From Paramoeba atlantica (taxonomy: Eukaryota; Discosea), in the NCBI GenBank assembly GCA_977017575.1, contig CDRNVI010000149.1, forward strand, positions 372,001 through 436,000: 64,000 bases of DNA, in the 5' to 3' direction. A program made the translations under genes and the position numbers. The notes under the pieces are model-generated. The model was not told the DNA's origin and did no database searches. It saw only the letters and a program-made list of their open reading frames with translations. Below, one piece after another: positions 42,410-52,299 of the stretch (positions are counted from its first letter, which is position 1; every line of letters starts with the position of its first letter).

Positions 42410-42799
42410 AACAAAATGCCGCTGCAAAGGTTTTGGCCAAAGAAAGTGTGGATGTGTCCTCATGGCTTGGGCGTGGCTGCTCTGAGTGCCATTGCTGCAA
42501 TTAGAAATGAAATCCATGTTATGCATCACTCAATATGGAAATGGCTCTGCTTCAAGTGATGAGAAGGAACTGGAAGGGTTGGTGGTGCGATCAGTGCGGC
42601 TCTGGGTCTGCAACAAGACCATTGAGGGAGAAAAGATGTGTTTTCAATGACATAATGCCTGCAATGGATCTTCTGATGGTGTCTTATGGTGCCGCCATAA
42701 CTATTATTTTGTGGCATTCCCTTTGGACTTCTCCTGTCTTTTATTGTCTTCTCTCTGTGTGTGTGTGGTCTCTTTAGAAAGGTGCTCTTGAAGGGTAAT
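42410..42799 (+). mobile_element. DIRS 3'-end remnant, internally deleted and partly inverted
   Basis: A mosaic of pieces from the 22.4-23.7 kb element: GAAAGTGTGGATGTGTCC (42,445), recombinase pieces including AGGGTTGGTGGTGCGATCAG (42,578), then about 75 bp (42,610-42,685) that match 23,525-23,597 only as reverse complement, then the 3' end (CCATAACTATT, CTTTAGAAAGG, GGGTAAT). The 3' end lies 12 bp upstream of tRNA-Leu (CAA), in the same orientation as at 23.7 kb. Confidence 0.8.
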
Positions 42800-42811
42800 T
42801 GTCATATATCT

Positions 42812-42928
42812 GGTTGGGTAGCGAAGCGGTCAAACGCGCCAGACTCAAGAGTTAAATCTTGGCTGTAAAAATACAGTGTTTAGTCTTCTGGTCCTTCGGG
42901 TTCGTGGGTTCGAATCCCACCTCAACCA
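42812..42928 (+). tRNA. tRNA-Leu (CAA) with 36-nt intron
   Basis: 117 nt. Acceptor GGTTGGG/CTCAACC has one wobble pair. The anticodon CAA is at 42,846-42,848; a 36-nt intron (42,850-42,885) follows position 37, as in many eukaryotic tRNA-Leu (CAA) genes. Variable arm TCCTTCGGGTTC and T-arm GTGGG TTCGAAT CCCAC are present. A T-run follows. A DIRS 3' end lies 12 bp upstream. Confidence 0.93.
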
Positions 42929-44069
42929 TTTTTTTTTTGATTTATTTTTTTTACGCCTTTCATTTCAAGGTGCTGTGTTTTCTTTTTCTTTTTTTTTTTT
43001 GAAATTTGGATGTTGAAAAAGGGAGTGTCAAGGATTATTGAACCTCACTGCTCAATTGGTTGGAGGAAAATGGAGGGAGAACTTTAGGGAAACCTGAAGG
43101 TCTCAAGGGGAAGGCAACCAAGAAAAATTCAAGAGGAAAACCTGAGTGAATTAATGTCTTATTTCATCAAGAAGTGGGTGAAGCAAAGGATGCGCCAACA
43201 AAAATTCATCATCTTTTGTTGGGAGATTTTCCCCAATCCCTTTTTGTGTCCTTTTTCCTCTTGCAATGTGAATGAGGAGTGGGTGGGTTTTTGTGTTCAT
43301 GGAACAGAACCAAATTGATGACTGAAACTTCTTCGCAAAGATCACGAAGAAATCCTCTGATGGTGTGATGTATCTTTGCTAATTAAGATCCAAACATCTC
43401 TTTTGGCCTACCACACCCCCTGCTAATTTTGGAATAATCAAGAAATCAATTCATTGGGGGGGGGGGGGGGTGTTTTGATGATCTCCTCCAAAATAAAACT
43501 GGTTGTTGAAAAAAAGTAGGATGTGAAAAGAGGCAAATAACAGGAAAAAAAATACTTTTATATAAAATCAAATCATCTTGCCTTGAATGAGTCTCCCCCC
43601 TCTCCTCTCAATACAATGTTCCCAGTGTAAATAAGGAAATCCTTTGCAGCTTCAAAAACAAAACTCATCCCAACACTTGTCGGGCTCCTCTGGAGCAAAA
43701 GGGACACCCACCATTTGTAGCTTTCGAACGCTTTCATCTGACAGACATCTCAGAAAACTGAAAAAACCAAGATTCTCACCGATATCTACTTGATGGTCTT
43801 TCACCTGTCCATGGAAATGGGAAAGATGAGGCGCCCTCTTATGAAGAGCTCCAGAATAGTTTTCTTCAACTCTGAGAAGAGAGATAGCTGATGAACAAGG
43901 ACTCGGATGGTATGAGAAGACAAATCTCTCCTGGCTCAGCTCAATGTTGATAGCTCAACCCTTCCCATCTCAAGACTTTGGAACATCTAGTAAGGTTGCT
44001 CAAAGAGAGAGAACCTGAGAGAACTGGTGAAAGAAACGAACAGACCCTTGTTCAAACTTCTCATCTCTA
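42929..44069 (+). other. Spacer with a small copy of the block A module
   Basis: Contains a G-run (43,455-43,470) and, at 43,467-43,625, a truncated copy of the module at 25,455 and 48,290. No gene supported elsewhere. Confidence 0.55.
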
Positions 44070-44399
44070 TCACGCGCATTCCTTCAAAGAGATTTTGTTC
44101 TTCTTCAAATACAGATCGAGAAAATGAGTGGCATACTGCCGGAACTCGCTCATTTTCGAATTAGGCATTCGAAAATTTTGGTACCTGAACAAATCTGTCA
44201 ATCTCCTCTTCAGTTTGTCCAAACATCCTCCACAAAAAGCCTCAAGCGCAATAACAAATGGATCTTGGAACTTGCTCATCATCTTCCAACTAATTGAATT
44301 AGGCAGTTTGAGAAACAACGCCAGATCCCTACCAAGGGTGCCACATTCAACCAGACTTTTGAGTTGAGCTTCTCTCTCACAACATATAACAGAAATCAT
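44070..44399 (-). CDS. Hypothetical protein fragment with FLDLYLKK motif
   Basis: 109 codons. The C-terminal segment (RLTDLFRYQNFRMPNSKMSE...YATHFLDLYLKKNK) resembles the C-terminal part of the + strand ORF at 45,241-45,594 (RLTGIPEYRNP...ALKFVDLYLKKERK). Two related fragments in opposite orientations within 1.5 kb suggest an unidentified mobile-element protein. No known family recognised. Confidence 0.4.
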   Translation of the reverse strand: MISVICCEREAQLKSLVECGTLGRDLALFLKLPNSISWKMMSKFQDPFVIALEAFCGGCLDKLKRRLTDLFRYQNFRMPNSKMSEFRQYATHFLDLYLKKNKISLKECA

Positions 44400-44817
44400 T
44401 TATTTGGGAAAAAAACTTGATTGGGAGGATACCGTGAAGAGATTGTGAATAAAGGCTATTTTTAACCCTTGAACTTTCGGCCCAACTTTCAGCCAACTTC
44501 ACCGAACACCCTTGATAGGGACTGTTTGATGACATCACAAAGGCGACGCGACGCGATGCGCTTTTCTTTTGTCGTTTTCCCTTTTGGTTTCTAAAGATCA
44601 GTTTTTCACACACCACTTTGTTTTCAGTTTTTACATTGGCGATGCTGGTAGATCGATGGCTCTTTTCTGGGATGAGTTAAAGGAGACTTACTTGGTAGAA
44701 AACCCTGATGGGGATAGTGATTTCTGCTGGCAGTGATCAAGAAGGTTGAGCCCGCCCCGAGGAAAGGCAAGAGCCTGAAAACCCCCAAGAAAGAGAACTG
44801 TTTCCACCAGGAAGAAC
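44400..44817 (+). other. Unassigned spacer
   Basis: No supported gene. Slightly higher GC than neighbours. Confidence 0.5.
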
Positions 44818-45594
44818 TTGAGGAACAGGAAGAACCCCCAGAGGGAGAAAGGATGGTACCCCCAAGTGGAACCCACCTTCACCAGGGATGAAGCCAAAGA
44901 GATGCTCTCAGAGATGGAAGGGAGGCTTTTGGCATCGATCACTATTCAGATAAGGACCTATTCCCAGCGGTCTCAACAAAGCCCATCAGGAACCCCCCCT
45001 CAGTAAGAATGGGAATCAACCCATCAGCCAGGCAGTAACCACCCACAAGGGATGGAAGAGTAAAAGATGATTTGAAGGAGAATAGACACAAAATTCGAAC
45101 TACAGAGTTGGAAAGACAGACTTTGGATCCAAGCCAAAGTAGCCAATTTTTGTGTCTGGGTGCAGGATTGCATAGCCAGTACCACCTGTGGGAGAAGGCA
45201 GTCGCAATGGCAGACGTCCTGAAAGGGAGGTGGATCTCCCTTGCAGTGTCTCTCCTCTGGGGCTCAATTGGAGCAGTGCCACAAGATGACCTCCAAAAGA
45301 CAATCCCACATCTTCAAGAGGCTTACGGGGATTCCAGAGTACAGAAACCCGATCAGTCAGTATAATCAATTTCGGATTGATGACAGCTACGGGGATCTGA
45401 CCTTTAAGAAGAAAGCTCTCAAGTTTGTTGATCTCTACCTCAAGAAAGAGAGGAAAGAAACAATACCAAGTCTCAGACCGGGAACTCATCTCAGACAGAG
45501 ATTGAGCACAAAATCGAGGTGGACACTCAAACAGAGGCTCAGTATCAAATTTACAAAAGCAGAAAAACATGGACTGACTTTGTTGAAGTCATGA
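44818..45594 (+). pseudogene. Decayed reading frame related to 44,070-44,399
   Basis: Three successive frames (44,818-45,006; 45,072-45,365; 45,241-45,594) with helical, charged sequence: EAKEMLSEMEGRLLAS, WEKAVAMADVLKGRW, then HIFKRLTGIPEYRNP ... LKFVDLYLKKERK. Together they look like one protein broken by frameshifts. A Gag-like or ORF1-like origin is conceivable from the coiled, charged character, but I cannot name it. Confidence 0.4.
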
Positions 45595-46229
45595 ACGCCC
45601 TGAGGCCCTCTTTTTCTTTTTGGTAGATGATAATGTTACCAAAACCAAAATGAATCGGAAAACTGGGAAGAAAGAATTTTGGGGACAACTTGATCTCCCT
45701 TCACAAATACGAAAGAAGTTGGGGGTCATTGCCTATCAGAAAATTTTTCGAGATGGGTCCAACCGCGACCGACAGTGACTGGCCCTGTGAAAATCAAATT
45801 TTCACAAGGAAAAAAAACTGTTATCTATTTCTGGTGGCTATTTTCTTTGAAACCAAGATGGAAGGCCAGCAAGGGGGATGGTTGAAAACTGGAAACTCCC
45901 AGTCGCCCCAGTTGTTGTTGTGAAAGAGGAGAGAGCTCTCAACAAATAGACTTTTTTTGCAAAAATAAATTATTTTTTTTTATCTGAGTCACCGCCTTTA
46001 TTTTTTTCTCTTTCTTTCCATCCTCCTTACTTTTTAGGATGAGTTTTCCACAACTTCAGTCCACCTCGTGGATCTAAAGCGCTTCCAACCTCTCCTAGAA
46101 ATTTTCAGGCCTGTGGTTTCCAGAGAAAAGAACTACCCTGAGCCAAAAATCGTTCCTTTTCTGCGCGTAAACTCTTCTCCAACTCTTCTCAAATGAAAAC
46201 TCCTAGATTTTTTGTTCGCTTTTTTTTCT
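45595..46229 (+). other. Unassigned spacer
   Basis: No supported gene or RNA gene. Confidence 0.5.
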
Positions 46230-46259
46230 TTTTTTGGGGTTGAAAAAGATCTCCAACAA

Positions 46260-46560
46260 CTCACACACTGGATACACACTAACTCAGAAAAAGAGAGTGT
46301 TATGGGTTGCACTGGGTGATGGAAAAGTTCAAAGAGTTCATTCAAAGGATGTGATGTGGTTGCATTCACCAACCACCACAGCTTGAAGGACTTGAGCAAT
46401 TCGATGAAGAAATCAAGAAGTGGCATGATAAACAATTGGTTAATTATAACATCTCTCAAATGGTGAGAGAGACAAGTTCTCCATAAACCAGGAAAGACAA
46501 ACTAGTAATTCCAGATGCCCTCAGCAGAGCGCAATACACATATAAGCCCTTGATATAATT
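46260..46560 (+). pseudogene. Probable Ty3/Gypsy-type RNase H end fragment
   Basis: In + strand frames: LEQFDEEIKKWHDKQLVNYN, then DKLVIPDALSRAQY (about 46,495-46,540). The P-D-A-L-S-R ending after a W-containing helix is the hallmark of the Gypsy RNase H C-terminus. Stops and a frame change show decay. Short, so only moderately sure. Confidence 0.4.
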
Positions 46561-46854
46561 CGGCCCTGGCTTCACTGTGGAAGACCGAAAATTGACAGTG
46601 GTAGAGGGACAAACAGAAAAAAGGATGAAAAGAAAGAATGACACTTTGGCCGGAAAAGGAAACTGGCTCAGGGTGGGAGCACATATATTATAAAAGTCTT
46701 GTATTACTTTGGCCCTGGCTTCACTTCAAACTGACAAAACATGGAGTGTCCACCAGAGGGGGGCAGAAACAGACCCAGGAAACCAGCCAAGGACAAACTT
46801 CATCCAATGGATGTTCTGCTTGGAAAAGCCCTGTTAATCCTCAGCATCCCCACC
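46561..46854 (+). other. Spacer with a short imperfect direct repeat
   Basis: GGCCCTGGCTTCACT with AT-rich upstream bases occurs twice (46,561-46,577 and 46,709-46,725). No gene supported. Confidence 0.5.
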
Positions 46855-46975
46855 TGCATGCAATCTGTCAGCGGTTGTTCCTTGTTTCTTTTCAATGACC
46901 CTTTGTCCAAAAACACTGCAAGGTGTCGATGCATTTGCAAAGGTTTGGCCAAAGAAAGTGTGGATGGCTTCTTGG
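46855..46975 (+). mobile_element. DIRS internal fragment
   Basis: About 110 bp matching 22,379-22,486 of the DIRS element (CAATCTGTCAGCGGTTGTTC, AATGACCCTTTGTCCAAA, GAAAGTGTGGATG). It encodes part of the region between RNase H and recombinase. No ends preserved. Confidence 0.75.
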
Positions 46976-47548
46976 GTGCAGTCGAAAGATCTGTTCGAGA
47001 AGTTAAAGGTCTTACTCTATTAAATTGTTGGAAGGTGTGATTGTCCAGAAACATAAGTCAACACTACCATTTGCTTGGGTGTCTGGAAGAGAGAAAGAAA
47101 CCAGGCACCAAATTATGAGGGGGGGGGGGGTTGAAGTTGGAAATTGCGACAATCGAAAAATGCTTTTTGTAGTTTAGCTCTTGCAAAATTGTCCAAAGAA
47201 ACAGGTAAAAAAGGCTGTGATGATGTGAATGAAAGAAACTGAAAGAATAAATCTTTGAGAACCATACCATTCTTTCTAAAATGGTGGTACATTGGTGATG
47301 AAAGAGGACCACCCTCACCATCAACCTTCAAAAAAAGATGATAGTGTGACTTACACTTTCAAAATTGTTTTTGAAAAAAGTTTCAAATTTTTCTTGGTTT
47401 TCTGGACCCACAAACAGATACACCATTTTTGATGGAGAAAACAAAAGAACAAACAATGACCTCAAAAAATAAGACCAATTTCTGCCCCACCACCTCCACA
47501 CACATGGTGTGGTGTGGTGGTTCCACAAAATTGAAGGTAAAAAAAAAG

Positions 47549-47620
47549 CTCCCTTGCCGGGAATCGAACCCGGGGTGGCCGGGTGAAAGCCGACCGTGTT
47601 ACCGACTACACCACAAGGGA
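47549..47620 (-). tRNA. tRNA-Glu (TTC), block B
   Basis: 72 nt on the - strand, identical to the gene at 24,969-25,040 in all stems and loops (anticodon TTC). A-run on + after its 3' end. A short DIRS derivative begins 8 bp upstream of its 5' end. Confidence 0.94.
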
Positions 47621-47628
47621 ATTTGTGA

Positions 47629-48248
47629 ATAACCCTCCGAGAGTTCCTTTCTAAAGGAACAAGACTCATGGAGAAGACAAAAGGAGACAGAAACAAGAAA
47701 AAGGAGAGAAAGACAGAAGGAAAAATCCAAAGAGGACTGCACATTTATTCCATCCCGACCCACCCTACATGAGCCAAGTGCATTGACATAACAGACAAGC
47801 CAAAAGGGCTTGGAAGTGAAATGATCACCAGATCCAAGAAGAATCTGGAAACCGAAAGGTTGAATGGTTCTACCCGAGACATGTATCCACACATCTGATG
47901 CTCATCGACGAATCCGTACTCCAAAGTGGAGAGTCCAAACGCATAGTCCAATGCCAAAGTCCAAGGTGCAAGACCAAGGAGCAAAAGGAAAGAACAAAGG
48001 AGAGCAAGCAGCAAGGGTGGGGTGGACGGGATGAACACAAGAAAACAACGTTCACGAGAACGAAGGAACAAAAAGAAAAGTGAAAAAGAAAGAAGAAAGA
48101 AGCGAGAGCGGTGACACTGGTCGAGATTCCAATCTCAGAGACCAACAGGGTCTGACGTCAGCCACCTTACCAGAAAAAGGAGACCCCGGGTGAGGGAAAA
48201 GTCACCCTCTACAGGTTACCCCGCTTTCCTAATTGGAAAGCGGCCAAA
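47629..48248 (-). mobile_element. Non-autonomous short DIRS derivative, ~620 bp
   Basis: On the - strand it keeps both ends of the element at 19.7-23.7 kb: the left end with hairpin CCGCTTTCC/GGAAAGCGG and about 250 bp of leader (48,005-48,248), and the right end with CTTTAGAAAGGAAC and GGAGGGTTAT (47,629-47,745). All Gag, RT and recombinase coding is gone. About 260 bp of other sequence lies between, with no recognised domain. The element-free site is visible at 25,041-25,075. Confidence 0.88.
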
Positions 48249-48289
48249 AAAAGACAAAAAAGAACTGTTCTGCAGGGGGGTGTTTGGTG

Positions 48290-48590
48290 TGAAATTGGTT
48301 GTTGAAAAAAAAAGTAGGGTGTGAAAAGAGGCAAATAACAAGGAAAAAAAAATATTTTATTTTTTCTGACCAATTCGAAAAAAAAAAAATGCTTCTTAAA
48401 ATCAACTTCATCTTGCCTTTCATGAGTCTCTCCCCTCCCCCTCTCAAGTCAAGTCAATACAATGTTCCCTGCCAACTTCTGGGTAAATCTCTGACGAGAA
48501 AAAGGATAAACTTTTGTCTGTTTTATTTTTTGGACTAAAAAGAAATTTTACAAAAATATCCTCTTGATTTGAGAGGAGATACACATTACA
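48290..48590 (+). other. Spacer module in block B
   Basis: Counterpart of 25,485-25,790 (GTTGTTGAAAAAAA, GAAAAAGGATAAA). No gene. Confidence 0.6.
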
Positions 48591-48603
48591 TTATAATATA
48601 TAA

Positions 48604-49680
48604 ATGCCAAATACAAAAAGGGAATCCACCAAGAAAGAAAACAAGAAAAAACAAGAAAGAAAAGAAAAAAAACAAGAAAAACAAGAAAAGAAAAGGAACA
48701 GAAAAGAAAAGAAAAGACAGAAAAAGGAAAAAAAACCAAAGAAAAAGACACCTCACAACCAAAAAAACGCAAAGTGGTTCCACAAAGTCTCTTTCTCTTC
48801 TCTCTTTCTCCTCTTTCCCTCTTTCTCTTTCCCTCTTTCCCTCTTTCTCTTTTCTCTCTCTTTCCCTCTTTCCCTCTTCTTTCTCTCTCTCTTCTTTCTC
48901 TTTCTCTCTTTCTTTCCTCTTCCCTCTTTTCCTTTTCTCTCTTTCTCACTTTCTCTTTCTCTCCTTCTCTCTTTCTCTCTTTCTCACTTTCTTTTTCTCT
49001 TTCTCTCTTTCTCACTTTCTCTTTCTCTCTTTCTCTCTTTCTCTTTTCCTTTCCCTCTCTCTTTCTCTTTCTCTTGCTCCAAAACGAAAACCGAAAAACA
49101 AAAAAAAAGCTATTTTTGAGGTTCGTGATTTAGAACCTTAAATTTTTCGGGGTGTGGAAAAGTGGAAAAAAGATCCTCTTTTCGTCTTTTTCTGCCTCAG
49201 TTTTTTTGTTTGTTTTCCTCTCTCTCCTCTCTCCCTCTCTGCTTTGTTGTTCTCTTTCTTTTTTTTTGTGTTCAACAAAACTTGACTTCATTCATCATGA
49301 TGTCTCCTTTCTCTTCTTTTCTACCCCCCCCCCACCCCCTTCTTTCTTTTTCTTCTTTCTTTTCTGACCGTCCAACCCCCCTGAGTTAGCGAAACAAGAG
49401 AGAGAAGAGGTCTTCTTCGCTTCTTTTCTTTTTTTTCTTTTATTTTCCAAGGAGTCTCTTCTTCCTTTTTCTTTTTTCCTCCTCCTTTTTCCTCCTTTTT
49501 GGTTTTCTTTTTTTCTCCCTTTTTTCCCTTCTTTTTTTTCTTTTCTCTCTTCTTTTTTCTCTTCTTTCTTTTCTTTTTCTTTCCTTTTCTCTTTCTTTCT
49601 TGTCTCTTTTTCTCTCTCTTCTTTTTCTTTTTTCTCCTCTTTTTTCTTTCTCTTTGTCTGGATCTTGTTTTTTCCATTAG
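48604..49680 (+). repeat. Polypurine and polypyrimidine region, block B
   Basis: Counterpart of 25,809-26,630: an A/G-rich stretch (48,620-48,770), then long C/T tracts (48,780-49,080 and 49,400-49,670). The Lys/Glu- or Phe/Ser/Leu-rich ORFs of up to 190 codons are composition artefacts. Confidence 0.9.
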
Positions 49681-49689
49681 GATCAAGTG

Positions 49690-50095
49690 ACGTTTTGAGC
49701 ACCAAAAGTCTTCTTTGCTGTTTGGTTGGTAGGTCCCCAGCAGTGCTGGAGAGGTACATCAACTTCTTGGGGAGAGAGAAGGGGATTTAGAGTTTCAAAG
49801 AAGAAGAGGGGAGAGCAGGGGTGCCCATTTCCTTCCTGTTTCTTTTTTGGCCTCCCCCCCCCCAAGCCCCAGCAGTGGTTTTTTCTTTTCTTTTTCTCTT
49901 TTTTCTCTTTCCTCTTGATTCCTTTTCTACTTTTTTTCTTCTTTTTTTTAGTTTTTTTTTCAAAACAAAAATCAGAAAGAAAATGGAGGAGAATTGAAAA
50001 AAGAAAGGAAGTGAAAAAAGAAAGGAAAGGAAAGGAAAAGGAAAAGGAAAAGGGAGAAGAAAAAAAGATGGTGGTGGGACTATGAAGGTGTTTCA
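49690..50095 (+). other. Block B-specific spacer
   Basis: Not present in block A. Mixed then purine-rich sequence; no supported gene. Confidence 0.5.
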
Positions 50096-50139
50096 ATGTC
50101 GATCACATATTGTTGTTTTTGTTTTGTTTTTTGACTTTT

Positions 50140-50190
50140 CATACTCTCTGGATGCTAATTTGAAAATTCGGACCCAGAGAGAATGAATAT
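50140..50190 (+). repeat. CTCTCTGG hairpin module, copy 3 of 4
   Basis: Nearly identical to 28,763-28,815, at the same distance from the 5S gene in block B. Confidence 0.75.
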
Positions 50191-50309
50191 ATGATCTCAA
50201 AAAAGGAGTTTTTTATTTGTGTGGGGGGTAAAAAGAAAAAAAAAGAAAAGAAAAAAAAGACATCAAGACAGAGAAAAAGAAGGTTGGTGAGGAAGAAAAT
50301 TGAGAAAAG

Positions 50310-50316
50310 AGCAAAG

Positions 50317-50366
<50 letters not shown>

Positions 50367-50383
50367 AAAGAAAAAAAAAAAAA
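50310..50383 (+). repeat. Poly(A) tract downstream of 5S
   Basis: About 70 bp of nearly pure A on the + strand, that is, a long T-run at the 3' end of the - strand 5S gene (Pol III terminator). Much longer than the equivalent in block A. Confidence 0.9.
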
Positions 50384-50384
50384 G

Positions 50385-50502
50385 GTCTTCAGCACTCGGG
50401 ATTCGAATGTGGTCACCCACCATTCTACTAACCGAGCCCACAGCTGCTTAACTTCCGAGTTCTGATGGGATCGGGTGCTTTCAACTGGGTATGACCGAAG
50501 AC
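50385..50502 (-). rRNA. 5S ribosomal RNA, copy 2
   Basis: 118 nt on the - strand, same sequence as 29,047-29,164 by inspection. Terminal stem GTCTTC/GAAGAC and internal control region intact. The flanks are also shared with block A for some 80 bp on the 5' side. Confidence 0.95.
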
Positions 50503-50895
50503 ACTTTCTCTTCTTTTTTTTCTCCTTTTTATAATCCTTTTTTTTTTTTTTTTTCGAAAATTGATTTCAACCTCCTTCCTCGTTTTTGATTGATTTCAGA
50601 GAAGGAATTCAAAAAAATGATGAAAAAAAACTCTTCACACATCTTTTCGCAAAAACAAGAGTCAAAGAGCTCAACAGAACAAAAAAAGAATAAAATCAGG
50701 TTTATTATAAGAATTAAAATCAGGTTTATTATGAGAATTAAAATCAAAACCAACAACTCAACAACACAACCACTAGGGGTGCGAGGCAGTGGTGTGTTCC
50801 AAGATTTTCATGAGATAATGGTGCATCACCATTTGTTGTTCCAACATTTTTTGGGTTTTGTCCAGTTTCTCCTTGGGTAACTGGTTCAAGATAAT

Positions 50896-51363
50896 TCAGA
50901 ATTCCCCACAGACGTCTTCTACAATTGGAATCAAAGTCTTAAGAAGAGCTATTTCATTGGTGTTGTTGTCTTTAGAATTTTCATCCTTCTTGACAGCAGA
51001 TTTCTTCTCAAGAGTAAATTCACAGGTTTTGAATATTTTGAACATCTTCTCATTGTCCAGAACGAGGCAGGTTCTCCAAACATCATGTGGGGTGGGAAGC
51101 TTTCCAAAAGCATCAGAGGGCACTTTAACTCCAAATAATGAGTCATGTGTTCTCGAGTTCAAAGCTGACCTCCTTTCCAATGAGGAGTATGGTCAAGGTA
51201 TAGTCTGTACCTGTTGTTGTGGGGTGAGATGGAAATTGCATTGGTTGAGGGAAATGAGTGAAAATGGACCTTTAATTTGAGATGAATGACTTTCCTTCAA
51301 CATGGGAGGGGCTTCATCATCGAGAAGAGAAAGAACTTGAACATTTGGGATTTCGTCGGTCAT
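50896..51363 (-). pseudogene. Hypothetical reading frame, one in-frame stop
   Basis: From ATG at 51,363 (MTDEIPNVQVLSLLDDEAPP) the frame runs through one TGA at about 51,193 to 50,896, about 155 codons, then continues after another stop with a helical Gln/Met-rich segment. Charged, helix-prone sequence with no known motif. Present only in block B, inside an insertion relative to block A, so probably mobile-element-derived. Confidence 0.4.
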
Positions 51364-51429
51364 TTTTTTTCCTTTTGGTTTTGTTTTTTGGGAAATTGGG
51401 AAATGGAGGTGTGACAAGTTATCTAAATT

Positions 51430-51515
51430 TTTTCATAACCTGATCATTTTTATGATCTGGTCATTTTCCATGACAGGGTCATTTTTATGACCAGGTCATA
51501 AAAAATGAAGTTCTT
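51430..51515 (+). repeat. Palindromic cluster of TTTTTATGA(C/T)C(T/A)GGTCAT units
   Basis: Repeated TCATTTTTATGA and GGTCAT motifs in both orientations form several overlapping hairpins, including TTTTTATGACC...GGTCATAAAAA. May be an element end. Confidence 0.7.
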
Positions 51516-52070
51516 TCCAGAACCTCAGGAACTCAGGAACTCAGAAACTCAGAAACAAAGGGTTTCCCAGTGTTTTCGCCAAGAAAGTTGGCAACTTTCT
51601 TTTTTCGTTTTTTTCCCTTTTGTCTGGTTTCCCATGGATCCGTGACGATCTTTTTGCTGTCTTTGACATACACTCCTACTCTGAAGGAGACAAAAAGTCT
51701 CAAAGAAATCAAGAAAAGACACAAAAGGGGGCCAAGGGGGATGTAGAAGAGGGAGAGTTGGATACCCAAGAGAAGAACAAATTGCTCAACACAAAAAAGG
51801 TTTCAAAATTTAAAAGAAAAGTCAACGAGAAAATTGTAAATCCTTCAAAACAAGGAAATGAAAGAAAACACAAAAATTGAGAGAAAACCAGCTCGAGAGT
51901 ATCCCTTCATACTCGATCCTTTTTAATCTTCTTTTATAATTCTTCTTTTTCAAAAAAAAATCATCTTTTTTTTTTTTCAAAAACTGGTCTAACTCCCTTG
52001 TTTTTTGAGTGATTCTTCCCAGGAGCAAGGGGGGGGAGAGGGATTATGGTGTTTTTGTTGTTTTAGACTC
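51516..52070 (+). other. Unassigned spacer in the block B insertion
   Basis: One 86-codon + frame (51,620-51,880), Lys/Glu-rich and without motif. Nothing else supported. Confidence 0.45.
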
Positions 52071-52122
52071 TCCATTCTTTCTGGGTTCTAATTTGAGAAT
52101 TCAAAGAACCCAGAGAGTATGA
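52071..52122 (+). repeat. CTCTCTGG hairpin module, copy 4 of 4
   Basis: Matches 29,322-29,375 (CTCTCCATTCTTTCTGGGTT ... ACCCAGAGAGTATGA). Confidence 0.75.
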
Positions 52123-52299
52123 ATACACACACAATAAAAAATCACCCATCACTCAAGTAATAAAGGAGTTCTCAACCAATTTTCTTGTTTGTTTTCCTGT
52201 GCTCCCCCCCCCTTTGATTCTTTTTTTTAATCAAAAAACAAGAAAAGAAGAAAAGAGTAACTCTGACAAAGAAAAGTTCAAAAAGAATGACAAAAAGAT

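Noticed and set aside
42526..42717. 63-codon - strand ORF as a gene
   Set aside because: It is antisense to the scrambled DIRS recombinase remnant.
48548..49762. ORFs of 119-190 codons
   Set aside because: Low-complexity C/T and A/G sequence, not conserved as protein with block A.
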